A stretch of 64,000 bases of DNA, taken from Limonium bicolor (lineage: Eukaryota; Streptophyta; Magnoliopsida; Caryophyllales; Plumbaginaceae). Below the pieces are notes generated by a model. The model was not told the DNA's origin and did not search any database. It was given only the letters and a program-made list of their open reading frames with translations. Position 1 is the stretch's first letter; each line of letters starts with the position of its first letter. Positions 45,759-57,572 of the stretch are shown in pieces. The position numbers and the translations under genes are program-made. The DNA lies in contig CM041782.1 in the NCBI GenBank assembly GCA_023374045.1, positions 190,482,925 to 190,546,924 of the forward strand, written 5' to 3'.

Positions 45759-46408
45759 TGATTAATGAATATCATTCCAAGATCATGAACAATCTTGTTG
45801 AATTTTTCTTTACTTAGTGGCTTATTAAAAATATCTACTAGTTAATTTTTGGTAGAAATGTACTTTAAACCAACTAATTCCTTTTCACGGTGATCTCTAA
45901 GAAAATGATGTCTAATGTCAATATGCTTGGTATGAGAATGATGCACAGGATTTTTAGAAATAGAGATGGCACTTGTGTTATCACACGTAAATGGTAACGT
46001 ACTTGTTTTGACGCCATAATCACCAATTTGTTGTTTGAGCCACAAGAGTTGAGCTCAGCACCTTGCTGTAGCTATATATTTAGATTCAGCAGTTGAGATT
46101 GTAACACTTTGTTTTTTCTTTGATCCCCCTGCGATCAAACATGATCCAACAAAGAATGTTGTTCCTGACGTGCTCTTTCTATTGGTGATAGATCCTCCAT
46201 AATATGCATCTGAAAATCCTACTATGTTACAATTTGTAAACTTAGGATAGAAGAGACCAAAATTCATGGTCCCCTTGAGATAGTGTAGGATCCTTTTCAC
46301 AGCTGTGAGGTGACTTTCTCTTGGATCTGCTTGAAACCTAGCACAGAAGCAAAAACTATACATGATGTCAGGTCTATTAGTAGTTAAATATAGTAGAGAA
46401 CCAATCAT
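45759..46408 (-). pseudogene. Sirevirus-like pol, RNase H end
   Basis: Pieces at 46408-46055 (MIGSLLYLTTNRPDIMYSFC, VKRILHYLKGTMNFGL, SKKKQSVTISTAESKYIA) and 46045-45842 (CDNTSAISISKNPVHHSHTK, HIDIRHHFLRDH) give the copia RNase H region. The pol end continues to about 45759 with PLSKEKFNKIVHDLG. A stop separates the two pieces. RNase H removes the RNA template during cDNA synthesis. The TKHIDIRHHFLRDH word is typical of Sireviruses and their relatives. Confidence 0.85.
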
Positions 46409-46599
46409 CTCCCTATATGATCGCTGGTCGACCGGTCAGTCACCAGTCGTGATGCCCCTTTTTGTGCCAACTGCCATAGGTGTGTCAAAAGGTTTACATG
46501 CCTCCATTCCAAATCTCTTCAGCAAATCCATTACATACTTCTCTTGGGATACGATAGTCCCTTCATTATCCTGCTTGACTTGAAGTCCTAAGAAGTAAT

Positions 46600-47184
46600 T
46601 CAATTCCGAGATCACTCATCTCAAATTCCTTTTTCATCAATGCCTCAAACTTCTTGCAATATTTCTCATCAGAAGCTTCAAAGATTATATCATCAACATA
46701 CACTTGCATAATTAAGAAATCCCTTTTGTTGTTATAAACAAACAAGGTTTTATCTACTTTACATCTCTTGAATTAGTTTTTTAAAAGATAGGAAGACAGA
46801 TGGTCGTACCATGACCTTGGAGCTTGTTTGAGCCCATAAAGAGCTTTGTCAAGCTAGAGTACCATGCCGTTTCCTTCTTGTGTCTCAAAACTTGGTAGGT
46901 TGTTCAACATACACTTCCTCTTTGACGTACCCGTTGAGAAAGGCACTCTTGATGTCCAGTTGGAAGAGTTTGATTCCTTTGTGTGCAGCAAATGCAATTA
47001 GTAATCTGATGAACTCCATCCTTGCTACTAGAGAAATGGTTTCTTGGAAGTCTATCCCTTCTTGTTGATGATATCCTTGAGCTACCAAACGATTTTTGTT
47101 CCTAACAACTTCTCCCATCTCATTTAGCTTATTTCTAAAGACCCATTTTGTGCCAAGTACTCCTTGATGTGAAGGACGAGGCAC
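46600..47184 (-). pseudogene. Sirevirus-like pol, reverse transcriptase
   Basis: 47184-46885 holds the start of the copia RT domain (LGTKWVFRNKLNEMGEVVRN, RLVAQGYHQQEGIDFQETIS, LFQLDIKSAFLNGYVKEEVY). Further fragments in other frames follow; the catalytic box YVDDI is encoded at about 46688-46702, then ASDEKYCKKFEALMKKEFEM. Several stops and frameshifts interrupt it. Confidence 0.85.
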
Positions 47185-47252
47185 AAGATGCCAGACTTTG
47201 CATCTTTTAAATAGACTTAATTCTTCTTACATTGCTATTACCAGTCTGAGTC

Positions 47253-48554
47253 TTAAAGAGCTTCTTTGATGTTTTTGGGTTCGATTGGTGAATTTGTCGT
47301 TGAGCAGGTTAGAAGATCTCGAGTTTGTGCTCTGGTTTTAATTCCCTTGGAGATATCTGATATTATGTTCTCCAATGGATGATCTTTGTACAAAGTACGA
47401 GATTGATGATTGGTTGATGGTGATATAGGATCTTTGACATCATTTTTCCCTTCATTGACCTGTTGTTGACCTGTCAGGAAAATTTCCATGGTTGGTAATT
47501 CATCTTTGGGATTATCTGTGTGATCTTGATCAGTTAGATCAAATCCAGGTTCTTTAACTCCTTCAGATTCTTTGACCTTATGAACTTCCACCTCATCAAA
47601 GACCACATGTACACTTTCTTCCACCTTCAATATCCTTTTGTTGTAGACTTCGTATGCCCAGCTTCTTTCAGATTACCCAAGGAAGATGGCCACATCACTT
47701 CTGGCATCGAATATTTCCTAGGAAATTCTTTTCATTATTGTGGACATATCATTTACAACCAAAGATTCTGAAGTGACTTATATTTGGTTTTCTTCCCTTG
47801 ATTAGCTCATAAGGTGTTTTGTTGAGGATAGGTCGTATGAGCATTCTATTTGTGATGTAGCATGCAGTTGCCACTACTTCTGCTCAGAGGACCTGAGCAA
47901 GACTGCTCCCCAATTGCATGGCCCTGGTTACCTCTTGTAATGTTCTGTTCTTATGCTCAACTACCTCATTTTGTTAGGGTGTCTTTGGTGCTGCATATGT
48001 GTGATTGATTCCATGTTGTATACACATATCCATAAATTGTTAATTCTCATATTCTAACCCATGATCAGACCGTAGTGCCTTGATCTTATGGTTGAGTTGT
48101 ACTGGACGTTTCCTACAAAGACTTGAAATTTCTCAAAGACTTCGTCTTTGGAAGCAATGAAGATTGTCCAAACAAATCATGAGTAGTCATCAACAATTAC
48201 AAACATATACCAATTTCCTCCAAAACTTTTGATTCTCATAGGCCCAGATAAGTCCATGTGAAGTAATTAAAGCGGCTTGGATGTACTTACTAAGTTCTTT
48301 GATTTGAAAGAAGTCTTAGTTTGTTTGCTTATAACACAAGCATCACAAAGATTGGTATCAGATTCTTTAATCTCAGGGGGACCTCTTACAAACCGTTTCT
48401 TGACAAGTTTCCTTAACAAGTAAATACTAACATGCCCTAGTCTTTTATGCCATAGTATGGAGTCATCTATTGAAGCAGTCAAGCATGGAAGGTTTGGACT
48501 GTCAATATCCTCCAAACTAGTTACATAAACATTTTCCACCTTAACCTTTAACAA
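47253..48554 (-). pseudogene. Sirevirus-like pol, integrase
   Basis: 48554-48267 holds the pre-integrase zinc module (ILWHKRLGHVS, then LCDACVISKQTKTSF, an HHCC arrangement). The integrase core follows at about 48260-47790 in broken frames, recognisable by GNWYMFVIVDDYS, an HGLEYENQ stretch and QNEVVEHKNRTLQE. 47630-47253 is the acidic linker towards RT. Multiple stops make it non-functional. Confidence 0.8.
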
Positions 48555-48649
48555 CTCTTTGCCTTTGTTCTGACTTACTATGCTACAATGTGTAGAATAG
48601 AAGTGAACTGAATTGTCTTTGTCACATATTTGAGATACACTGAGAAAAT

Positions 48650-48850
48650 TGAATTTTTAAACCATTAACCAAATTGACATTATCAATGACATAATCTGAA
48701 GTAAAAGCAACCTTACCTACACCGATGATTTTTCCTTTCTTATTATCGCCAAAGGAAACGGTTCCTTGGATTCTTGGTTCGAGTGAGAAGAACTTCATTT
48801 TGTCTCATGTCATGTGTTTAGAGCACCAACTGTCAATGTACCTTCAGTGG
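48650..48850 (-). pseudogene. Sirevirus-like protease remnant
   Basis: The minus-strand frame reads YIDSWCSKHMT near 48810-48840. The D-S-x of a copia retropepsin is kept, but the glycine usually next to it is W here. The continuation MKFFSLEPRIQGTVSFGDNK fits the family. A stop after HMT breaks it. Confidence 0.65.
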
Positions 48851-49175
48851 TTCATTCCCACTCAATTCTCCACTTAACAAGTTAGTGGTGTGGGGTTAGG
48901 GTCCACATAAAGGTTGGACCCATTTGCACCATCAATCATCGTTCTAGGATCTTTTTTACTACCTATTTTAGTCCTATCTTCTTGAGTTGCCAATGCCTCA
49001 TAAATCGTGTTCTATAGCATATGGCTTTATAATGACCAGGTTGTCTACATAGATGGTAGACACCTCTACGACTGGTCCCTGACAGATACCCGACCTGTTG
49101 TTTGTTTCTTCGCATGGGTGTCCTAGGAACAACTTCTAACTTTGCATGTTTTTCTTTGATTAATGCTAGTTCTTT

Positions 49176-50431
49176 TTATTTTGCGTTAAGGGCAGCAATC
49201 AACTCATTGGTTTCAGGTTGTTTTTCTAGCTTCATCTTTTCATGAACGGAAAGAATTTCACTATAGTCGATTTGTAATTTCATAAGTGCTTTCATAAGGT
49301 TTTCTACCTTATCCTTGTCTAAATTTTTCTTCAATTTCTCATTTTCCACCAAGAGTTCCTTGTTTTCATTTTCCAATGCCTCAAGTTGATCAACTAGTAT
49401 AAGAGAAAACTTTCTAAGTCCAAGAAGTTCAGCCTTTTGAATTTTCCTTCTAAGTTTAGAGTAGTTTACCTTGTTTTGTTCTTCATCCTATGATTCTGAT
49501 GTATCCTTGTCTTGTGCCATCAAGCAAACTTCCTCAACGCATAGGTGAGCCTTCTCATCCTCTGAGATATCATTATCTGAGGTTTGATTGTTGTCGCTTA
49601 ACTCCGAGTCTCCCCATGCCGCAACAAACGCTTCTTTCCTTGGCCCTTTGTTGAACGATCTTCGAACAGGTTTCCTGACCTTATCGTTGTCCTCTCGGGA
49701 TTGTTGAGGACAGACTTTGATGTGATACCCAAGCTTTAAGCACCTGAAACACTTGTCATTGTTCTTTTTGTGATGATCATCAGTCTCATTGGGCTCTCTT
49801 CCTTTCCTCATGTTGTTTCTTATGAACTTCCAAAAGTACCACTTAGCATAGAGGACCATCTCATCATTGTCTTCTCTTGTCTTGGAGTTTTCAGCTACCT
49901 AAAGGGCTATGTCTTTTCCCTTTTCTTTTGTTCAACTTTCTGAGTTTCATTGTTGTAGTTTTAATTCAAACGCCATTAGGGAACCTAACATGTCCGCCAA
50001 CGACATCTTAGATAGATCATAGACTTCTTCCATGCATTGACCTTGCTGTCATAGGAGGTAGGAAGAGATCTGAGGAACATCCGAATTTGATCCTCGTTTG
50101 AGATAGTTCTTCAAAGCACCAACATTTCATTGATCAGCTTGGTGAACCTTGTATGCATTTCAGAAATGCTCTCCTTTTCTTCCTTCTTGAATAACTCCCA
50201 ATGAGTGAGCAGCAACTCAATGTGTGTCTTTTTTATCTCATCATTCCCTTCATACGTGACTTCAAGAGTTTTCCAAATCTCTTGAGCTGTTTTAGCTGAG
50301 GCTATTTTGGAGTATTGCTCAGGTAGTAGTACGTATTGTAGAATCCTTACGGCTCGAGCACTGAATACCACCTTCTTAATTTGATCATCCGTCATGTTGT
50401 CAATCAATATGTCTTGTCCTTGAGCATCGCG
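49176..50431 (-). pseudogene. Sirevirus-like gag: core, zinc knuckle and coiled coil
   Basis: Three parts. 50431-50111 is the gag core (DDQIKKVVFSARAVRILQYV, AQEIWKTLEVTYEG, THIELLLTHWELFKKEE). 49859-49488 has a zinc knuckle CFRCLKLGYHIKVC, in which the histidine is shifted by one place (CX2CX5HX3C instead of CX2CX4HX4C), then basic and acidic stretches. 49376-49176 is a strong heptad-like coiled coil (MENENKELLVENEKLKKNLD), as in the long gag of Sireviruses. Stops separate the parts. The N-terminus of this gag is at 58318-58464, beyond the Athila and copia insertions. Confidence 0.8.
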
Positions 50432-50589
50432 GAAGTTTATTCACCGTGTGATTGGGGTAAACTCATTCGCCGCCTGTTTTTGGTGTCTTTGAGCTCTTTT
50501 CTCTTGCAATTGTTTAAGTCTTGTTGTGTTGCTCAACTTGGAAGGAAGCCATAGAGGACAAATGGTTAGTTAGCTGATCTTGGGGTGCA
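50432..50589 (-). other. Junction of Sirevirus-like gag and Athila-type DNA
   Basis: Short stretch I could not assign. The minus-strand frame reads RLKQLQEKRAQRHQKQAANE, then EFTPITR and a stop before the gag core. The exact breakpoint and any TSD were not found. Confidence 0.35.
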
Positions 50590-51322
50590 AAATTTTTAAA
50601 TTTTTCTAGTTTTAATTAATCAAAATGAAGTCTATGTTCTATGAATGTTGTAATGATTGAGAATATTCACCATCTTAACCCTGTTTTTAGCTTTGAGCTT
50701 TGGAATGTCTGGATTGAAATAGTTGGAAAAAGAACAAGGCAAGGTACTCCGCTGATTCTAAGCATGCTTAATTTTAATTCTAATCCAAAGTCGGGCCTCG
50801 TCCACTTGGTTATTAAGTCCTTGGGGGTGACTCATCACCTAGCTACCTAAGGTCCTTGTGATCTGGGATAGTTGACCCAAAGCTGTTAAATGGGTTGAAA
50901 GAAAAGTGTGGTGAAAGAAATTAAAAGTGCTTAAATTAGAAAAAATGTGCAATCACTGTGCTGAATGAAAAATTAATTCTCTCTATGGATCAAGAGTATG
51001 TGGAATTGAAAGGTATGATGGAATAAGATCTTACTTCATGCCCCTTGTCATTCTAACGGTTTGAGAATAAAAAAGGTAGATTAGGTCATTGCTAAAGGCG
51101 AGGTTCTTATGGTTTTGTTTCTCTATTGTTAGCTTTGAATGACTTCTTGTTTTGTGAAAAAAATGAATTGTGCTTAATAAACTGAATTGCCCCCTTGATT
51201 GGTAAAGCTAGTGGTGCCCTTCTTCTGTGCTCTTCCTTTTGAGTTGAGTTCCATTAGCCTGGCTTGGACTTTTGTTTGAGAGTTTTTCTTGGGGACAAGC
51301 AAAAGGCTAAGTGTGGGGTTAT
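50590..51322 (+). other. 3' untranslated end of a plus-strand Athila-type element
   Basis: CTGGGATAGTTGACCCAAAG at 50859 and GACAAGCAAAAGGCTAAGTG at 51295 match minus-strand words of the complete Athila (near 33670 and 33200). The PPT TAAGTGTGGGGTT lies at 51308-51320. The ORF at 50641-50850 is not conserved in the other copy. Confidence 0.65.
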
Positions 51323-51323
51323 T

Positions 51324-51537
51324 AGATAAGTGTGAAATTGATGTAGTTTTATAGGTGATAAATCCTTATTTTGTGTAACCTTTTACGCACTTTCTCACAC
51401 TAATCCTATGCTTTTCATGACTCTTCGTTTGAGCTCCGATTTGTTCCCCGTTTGCGGCGTTGGAAAGCTCGTGAGGAGAACTATGAATTTCTACCATTAT
51501 TTCCTAATTTTATCATATAAATTGGCATTAGCCATTT
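51324..51537. repeat. Rearranged Athila-type LTR fragments in opposite orientations
   Basis: 51324-51415 is the start of an Athila-type LTR in plus orientation, the reverse complement of 58226-58317. 51416-51530 is the same strand as 58098-58214, so it is in minus orientation. The two pieces meet at TTTTCATGACTCTT. Confidence 0.65.
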
Positions 51538-52392
51538 TGCAATGGGTAAAATTGATATATTAAATACTAAGAAATATTCCTTGAAAATAACAAATCAAAA
51601 GACCGTCGGGTTGCAAAAATCCCGGTCACTATAGTAGAGTTAATGAGAAACCAAGTATCGAACCGAGGGACTATATAAAAAATAGTCTAATCCTAGCAAA
51701 GGTTGTAAATCGGGGGGAAGTTGTTTTGTTTTGATCCGTACATTAAAATAAAGATAGTGAAAATTCAAACAACAACTAAGAATTTAAATAGCATAATATT
51801 AAAAGTGGTTGCAAATATGGAAGAACGGACACTGGGTTCAGGTTGTTTTTATCCTAGATAGATTTAGCAATTTCCACAGTTTAAATTAATACTCGGATTG
51901 ATTAATTCTAGTTCATTAAAATTCACCTAACAGAACAACCAGTTCTAATTCCAGAACTAATAAACACGTAAAGGCAAATTAAGTGAAAATAATAAATTAA
52001 TTACTTGAGGAAAAATCTAATCTATCCAATTGATTTTTCACAGGTTCCCAGATTAATAAGATCTTCCTATTACTTACCGATCAGTTTATAATAGGATTCG
52101 TAGGGAAACTCAATTAATTCATGAGATTAAAAGAGAAACGGAAATAATAAACTTTAATCTGAAACAATCCGTAATATTAATAACTGCAGAAATATTGTAG
52201 CTAAAACATAACTAGTTACAAACAACCATTCCTCAGAGTAATTTCTACTTAGCCAGACATAATTAAAAAGAAGACAGAAATAATAAATAGTGAATTCATC
52301 TAAAAGAATTTAGAAAACACCCGTGTATTTTTCTGCTCCCAGAATTTAAGTATGCCAGCTAGAGGAATTTATTGTGATAAAATGGGGGAATT

Positions 52393-52692
52393 TCTTAGAA
52401 TTCTAGGTTTGTTTAAGTGTAAAGTGTGGATTATTGTGTAAACTCCATTGATGTTGTAGAGGTGTAAAGCGAGATACTTGTTTAAGCGACTTTGCTTCTG
52501 TTTGTGAATGAATAAAAGTGTTATATGTTTACAACCCTACGTCTCTGAAGCTTATATAAAACAAAGGATAAAAACTGACTTGCTAGAAAATCTCTAAGAA
52601 TCTTAACTACTCTAGATGATAAATAAACAAAATAACAACTTAATAATATAACCAAAACAAGGCTTATGGGCTAAAATCCCAACTCGCCAATA
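52393..52692 (-). repeat. 3' LTR of young copia element
   Basis: On the minus strand it starts TATTGGCGAG and ends ATTCTAAGA. The PPT GCGGGGGGT is directly upstream (about 52693-52702). A TATA-like TTTTATATAAGC lies near 52550-52561. Confidence 0.93.
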
Positions 52693-52720
52693 ACCCCCCG
52701 CAAGCCGTAGGTAAACTGGT

Positions 52721-53788
52721 TTAACAAGGCTTGGAGTCGTGTGTGTCATGCATCCCCATCAATGGAAGCTGCTGCAGATATCTTATGCCTGGCAGTACCT
52801 TGGTTAGTATGTCAGCCAACTGTGTAGAAGAAGGGGTATAAACAATATCAACCAGACCTCGTTGTATCTGCTCACGAACAAAGTGACAATCGATTTCAAT
52901 ATGCTTCGTGCGCTCATGAAAAACAGGGCTGCGCGCAATGTGGATGGCAGACTGATTATCACACTTAACTGGAATCGGAACTATGTTTCAACACAAAGTT
53001 CAGATAGTAAGCGGGGTGAGCCATGTGAGTTCTGCAGTAACCGACGAGAGAGAGAATGATACTCTGCTCTGCACTAGAAAGCGAACAGAACCTTGTTTCT
53101 TGGTCTTCCAAGAAATAGGACTAAGACCCAAGAAAATATAATACCCAGAAACAGATTTTCTGGTATTAGGACAAGCAGCCCAGTCAGAATCACAATAAGC
53201 AACAAGTTGTAAAAGAGAGGTTCCTCCACCAGTGAGCATAAGACCGTAATTTACCGTTCCCTTGATATAACAAAGGGTATGAAGGGCGGCTTCCATGTGA
53301 GTGTCTGTAGGGCGCTGCATAAATTGACTCAGATTTTGGACAGCAAAACTGATGTCGGGTCGTGTGTTAGATAAATAATTAAGCTTGCCAACAAGTCTTC
53401 GATAGACAGTAGGATCTGATAAGAAATTCCCTTCATCTGCCAACAAAGGTTTGCCCACTATCATAGGTCCTTGCGCAACTCGCCGCTTTTGACACTCAAA
53501 TTCTTCAATGAGGTCCTGACAATATTTGCGCTGTGACAAAATGTAACCGTCTTTGGTAGGAAGAAACTCAATGCCCAAGAAATAATGAAGTGACCCCTGG
53601 TCTTTAATTTTGAAAGTGTGATCCAAAGCATGCTTGATTTTATTAACCTCATCTTGACAAGCGCCCACAACTAGGATATCATCCACATAAACTGCAAGAA
53701 ACATTCTTCCATTGATTGTGTCTTTGTAAAACAAAGAGTAATCGTTCTTAGATTGTTGAAAAGAAAGAGTATAGAGAAAATTGGCCAA
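52721..53788 (-). pseudogene. Young copia pol: RT C-terminus and RNase H
   Basis: Contains the catalytic AVYVDDILVVG box and LHYFLGIEF, then the RT-RH connection (YRRLVGKLNYLSNTRPDISF, AYCDSDWAACPNTRKSVSGY). The C-terminal RNase H motif is [20 protein letters not shown], then [12 protein letters not shown]. The protein ends at the TAA 52721-52723, about 30 bases before the LTR. A locally garbled stretch near 53030-53090 (a pair of frameshifts) and two stops near 52988-53002 break it. The frame is that of the gag start at 57226. Confidence 0.88.
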
Positions 53789-53812
53789 CTTGGAGAACCA
53801 CTGTCGTGAAGC

Positions 53813-54274
53813 CTACTTAAGCCCATATAAAGACTTTTTCAACAAACAGGCTTTGTTTTTACCAGGCACCGCAAGGCCATCCGGAATACACATGTAGACT
53901 TCCTCATCCAAATTGCCATGAAGAAAGGCGTTATTCACATCGAGCTGATTAATGACCCATCCCTTGTTGAGAGCGACAACTATGAGAGCACGAATTGTTG
54001 TCAGCTTAACAACAGGAGAGAAAGTCTCAGTGTAGTCTAACCCATGGCGCTGGGTAAAGCCTTTGGCAACTAGCCTTGCCTTATACCTTTCGAGAGTACC
54101 ATCAGACTTGAGCTTAACTCTATAAACCCACTTGCAACCAACTACCTTCTTGCCACGTGGTAAGTCAACAATCGACCATGTTGCATTCCGTTCAAGGGCT
54201 TGCAACTCATCATCCATAGCCTGACGCCAATGAGCGTGCTGAGAAGCGTCTTTATAATGCAGAGGCTCCCTCAT
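53813..54274 (-). pseudogene. Young copia pol: reverse transcriptase N-terminal part
   Basis: Clear copia RT domain start: [80 protein letters not shown]. It stops at a TAG (53813-53815) after SLYGLK, in the middle of a conserved word, and the downstream ORF continues in the same frame. Upstream a TAG at 54293-54295 separates it from the linker. Both are single nonsense codons. Confidence 0.9.
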
Positions 54275-54412
54275 ATCAACAGAAGAACCAACCTAAGCAT
54301 TAGACAACAGTGCCACGCAAGTCGCTGGTGGAAGATCAGTGAGGCTTTCACAGCCTAAGATAAGATTGACAGTAGAATCTTCATTTTGGTAAACCCTGTC
54401 ATCGAGAACATC

Positions 54413-54997
54413 TCAAAAAACACTGTTACAGACAAAATCAGTCAAATAACTGGGTCTATGTGACTCTCTAGCCGAACGACGAACCGGCACAACTGGATCC
54501 ACAGGTTGTTCAGGTGAACTCTCCTGTGGTGCTGGTACTGATGGTTCGTCATCAAAAAGGATAGGTGCAGTATCGGAATCCAGAATAGAGGGTCGTTCAG
54601 CTTGTATCGTGCTAGCAAAAGGAAAAACATCTGTATGAAAACTTACATCTCTACAAACCTCCACAACGCGGGAGTTAAGCCGTAAAACCTTGTGTCCCTT
54701 TTTCCGTGGCGCTTCACCAAGATAAACACATGCCTCTCCTCTAGGGCTGAACTTACTATATTTAGGGACAATCGTCTTGCAACACAGGCAGCCAAAAGGC
54801 TTAATGTCATCATAATGAACCTTACCCCCATGTAAAAGAACAAAAGGGGACTCTCCTCCCAACACCTTGGATGGCAATCGATTGATCAAATAGACAGCAT
54901 GTAGAACGCATTCTCCCCAGTAAGCAAGAGAAATATTAGACTGGAAAAGTAAGGCTCTGGCTGTCTCAAGAATATACCTGTGCTTTCTTTCTACCAC
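54413..54997 (-). pseudogene. Young copia pol: integrase C-terminal part and linker
   Basis: Begins within integrase at VERKHRYILETARALLFQSN (containing the catalytic glutamate region). It continues with YWGECVLHAVYLINRLPSKV and the KPFGCLC and GEACVYLGEAPRKKGHKV words typical of the copia integrase C-terminus. A proline and acid-rich linker then leads to RT. It ends at a TGA (54413-54415), in frame with the neighbouring pieces. Confidence 0.88.
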
Positions 54998-55135
54998 TGC
55001 ATTCTGCTTAGGCGTATGCGCACAAGTGGTTTGATGAACGATTCCTTGTGCAGTAAAGAAATTGTTCCCGTCATTAGAACTTCCCAGTTCCTTTGCATTA
55101 TCAGACCGTACAATTTTAACTTTCGCATCAAATTG

Positions 55136-57226
55136 TCATTCGACCATTGTGATGAAATTAACTACTGCTTCCCAAGCCATACTCTTATGTCGCAAAAGAT
55201 TCACCCAAGTTGTTCTCGTAAAATCATCCACGAAACAAACAAAATACTTGTATCCGTTGTGCGTTTCAACTTTAAACGGGCCCCACACATCGACATGGAT
55301 CATTTCAAAAGCACGCTTAGTTTTTATAAACGAATCATCAAACGGTAAACGCTGAGCCCTACTCTTGTAGCAGATATCACAAGCATAGTCAACAGAAAAA
55401 TCTGAATGTGTAATCAAATCCATTGAAACAAGTTTGCAAAAAGGCACATGCCCAAGTTTAATGTGGACTGCCTTAGCTTTAGGAGAAACAAAAGAACTGC
55501 GGCCCACTTCCGAATTAGTGGCCTTATTACAAAAAGAAAACGGGCTCTGCTTATTCACGCCCTCAACCCGACATTCCTTTGAGTTGCTACGGCCCAGTCT
55601 GCTACGGTCCAGTTTGTTCGCTACCGGTAGACCCAAATCAGCGTCAGCCTGGTCCACGCTTGAGAGAACACGCCCTTTCTTAGCTGTATTCGCCTCCGAT
55701 AGATCTAGAACAAACAGGCCGTGAAACTCTCGCCCAAAAACACTACTCACCCCTGTCGACTGGTCCTGCAGAAAACAAAGACGACGGTCGAAAATCAAAA
55801 CGCAACCACAGTGTTCTACAATCTTCTTCACAGAGAGCAAATTAAATCGGAATTCCGGAACGTAGAGAACTCCTCTCAGCAGCAACCGATTACTCAACCG
55901 AATATCACCAACCAGGTTTACCGTATATGGAGTTCCATCTGGTAAGAGTACCCTTTTTCCATTACGCAAAACCCTTAGGGTTTCGAATACAGATTTAATT
56001 CCGGTAATATGGTCGGTAGATCCTGAATCAATTATCCACCTCCCTTCGAACAAATTACTGGAACTGGTAAGGCAAAATTCTAAAGGTTGGTTACCTGAAA
56101 AATTGTTGTAGCTCAAGTCCTCTGATTTCATGGTTGCGCTTCTGATCATTTCCGAAAGCTGTTGCATTTGTTTCATCGTGAACCCACTGTCTGAGCTTGT
56201 GAGTTCAGCTTGTTCTCCTTCCTCTGACTTTACATTGTTGGCGAAACTTCTTTTCTTTCGGGAGAGAATATTTTCCCTGCCATGTAAGTGGAAGCAATCC
56301 GCTTCGATATGCCCATTTTTCTTACAATAGTTACATTGCAATTTCTGGTAACATTGCTCGCTAAGGTGACCGACCTTTTTACAGTAAGTGCAGGTAATCT
56401 TCTTTCTGTCTGTTTCGACTTTGCTGTGTTCGAATCTTGTGGGTTTTCCTGCCTGTGCTTGTTTGTGATTGTAAAATGATGTGGCTTCTTCTGATGAAAC
56501 TTGCTTTCCCCTCTGTTCCTCTTCTTGCATAACCAGGGAGAAAGCTTTCTCCAAGCTCGGTATTTCTTGCAAGGTCAATATCTGACCTCTGATAGAAAGA
56601 AACTTTCTGTTGAGCCCCATTAAAAAATGAACCAATTTTTCCTCGTTTATAGCCTTTCTGATCGATTTATTAATGTTGCAAGTGCAACTGTTACAAGTGC
56701 AGAAATCTGGTGGTTTGGCTTCCTCCAATTCTCCCCAGACCCTTTTTAGCTTGTTAAAATATTCAGCTACTGACTCATCTGCTTGTTTAATCTCTGCTAG
56801 TTCACGTTTTAAAGTATGAATAACAGCTAGATTACTATGTTGGTACCTAGAACTGAGTGAATCCCATATGTCCTTGGGGTCATCCATGTAACAAACACTG
56901 TCGAGCACACTGCCACCAAGCGAATTCTTCAGCCATCTAACCACAAGTGAATTCGCTCTTTCCCAAGCTGAGTACCGTATCAAATCTAATTCATCTGGCT
57001 TCTTAACCTTTCCAGTAACAAAACTGTACTTATTTTTGGTTTTCAGAGCGGTCACCATGTCGAACCTCCAGCCGAGGAAGCCGGTGCCTTCGAATCTCTG
57101 AACAAGACTCAGCCCTGGATTCTCTGCAGTGTGAACATAGATTGGGTCGTTCACATCTATGACTGAATTTGCTGTTCCTGAAGCAGAATCCACGTCTACC
57201 TTCCCTTTTCCATTGCCGCCTGTCAT
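55136..57226 (-). pseudogene. Young copia gag, protease and integrase N-terminal part
   Basis: 696 codons from ATG at 57226, about 45 bases after the PBS. Residues about 25-240 form the copia gag domain (NPGLSLVQRFEGTGFLGWRF, DIWDSLSSRYQHSN). A cysteine cluster CTCNSCTC is at 176-183. Two zinc knuckles follow (CTYCKKVGHLSEQC at 279-292 and CNYCKKNGHIEADC at 298-311). The protease active site WIIDSGSTDH is near 397-406. Then come the pre-integrase module (IKLGHVPF, CDICYKSRAQ) and the integrase core start (MIHVDVWGPFKVETHNGYKY, VDDFTRTTW). It ends at a TGA (55136-55138) after which integrase continues in frame. Confidence 0.92.
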
Positions 57227-57260
57227 GGCTATGATTCTTGAATGAATTAAGCTTCCTGAA

Positions 57261-57272
57261 GCTCTGATACCA
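57261..57272 (-). promoter_or_regulatory. Primer-binding site of young copia (tRNA-iMet type)
   Basis: Minus-strand TGGTATCAGAGC, directly adjacent to the LTR end without a spacer base. Confidence 0.92.
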
Positions 57273-57572
57273 TCTTAGAATTCTAGGTTTGTTTAAGTGT
57301 AAAGTGTGGATTATTGTGTAAACTCCATTGATGTTGTAGAGGTGTAAAGCGAGATACTTGTTTAAGCGACTTTGCTTCTGTTTGTGAATGAATAAAAGTG
57401 TTATATGTTTACAACCCTACGTCTCTGAAGCTTATATAAAACAAAGGATAAAAACTGACTTGCTAGAAAATCTCTAAGAATCTTAACTACTCTAGATGAT
57501 AAATAAACAAAATAACAACTTAATAATATAACCAAAACAAGGCTTGTGGGCTAAAAGCCCAACTCGCCAATA
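57273..57572 (-). repeat. 5' LTR of young copia element
   Basis: Same length as the 3' copy; the only differences seen are in GGCTTGTGGGCTAAAAGCCC against the corresponding GGCTTATGGGCTAAAATCCC. Confidence 0.94.

Larger units (their letters stand above)
52393..57572 (-). mobile_element. Young Ty1/copia element (5.18 kb)
   Basis: Two 300-bp LTRs (52393-52692 and 57273-57572) differ at two positions by eye. The perfect TSD GAATT lies at 52388-52392 and 57573-57577. PBS and PPT are adjacent to the LTRs. One reading frame spans gag to RNase H but holds six in-frame stops. It is inserted in an Athila-type LTR. Confidence 0.95.
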
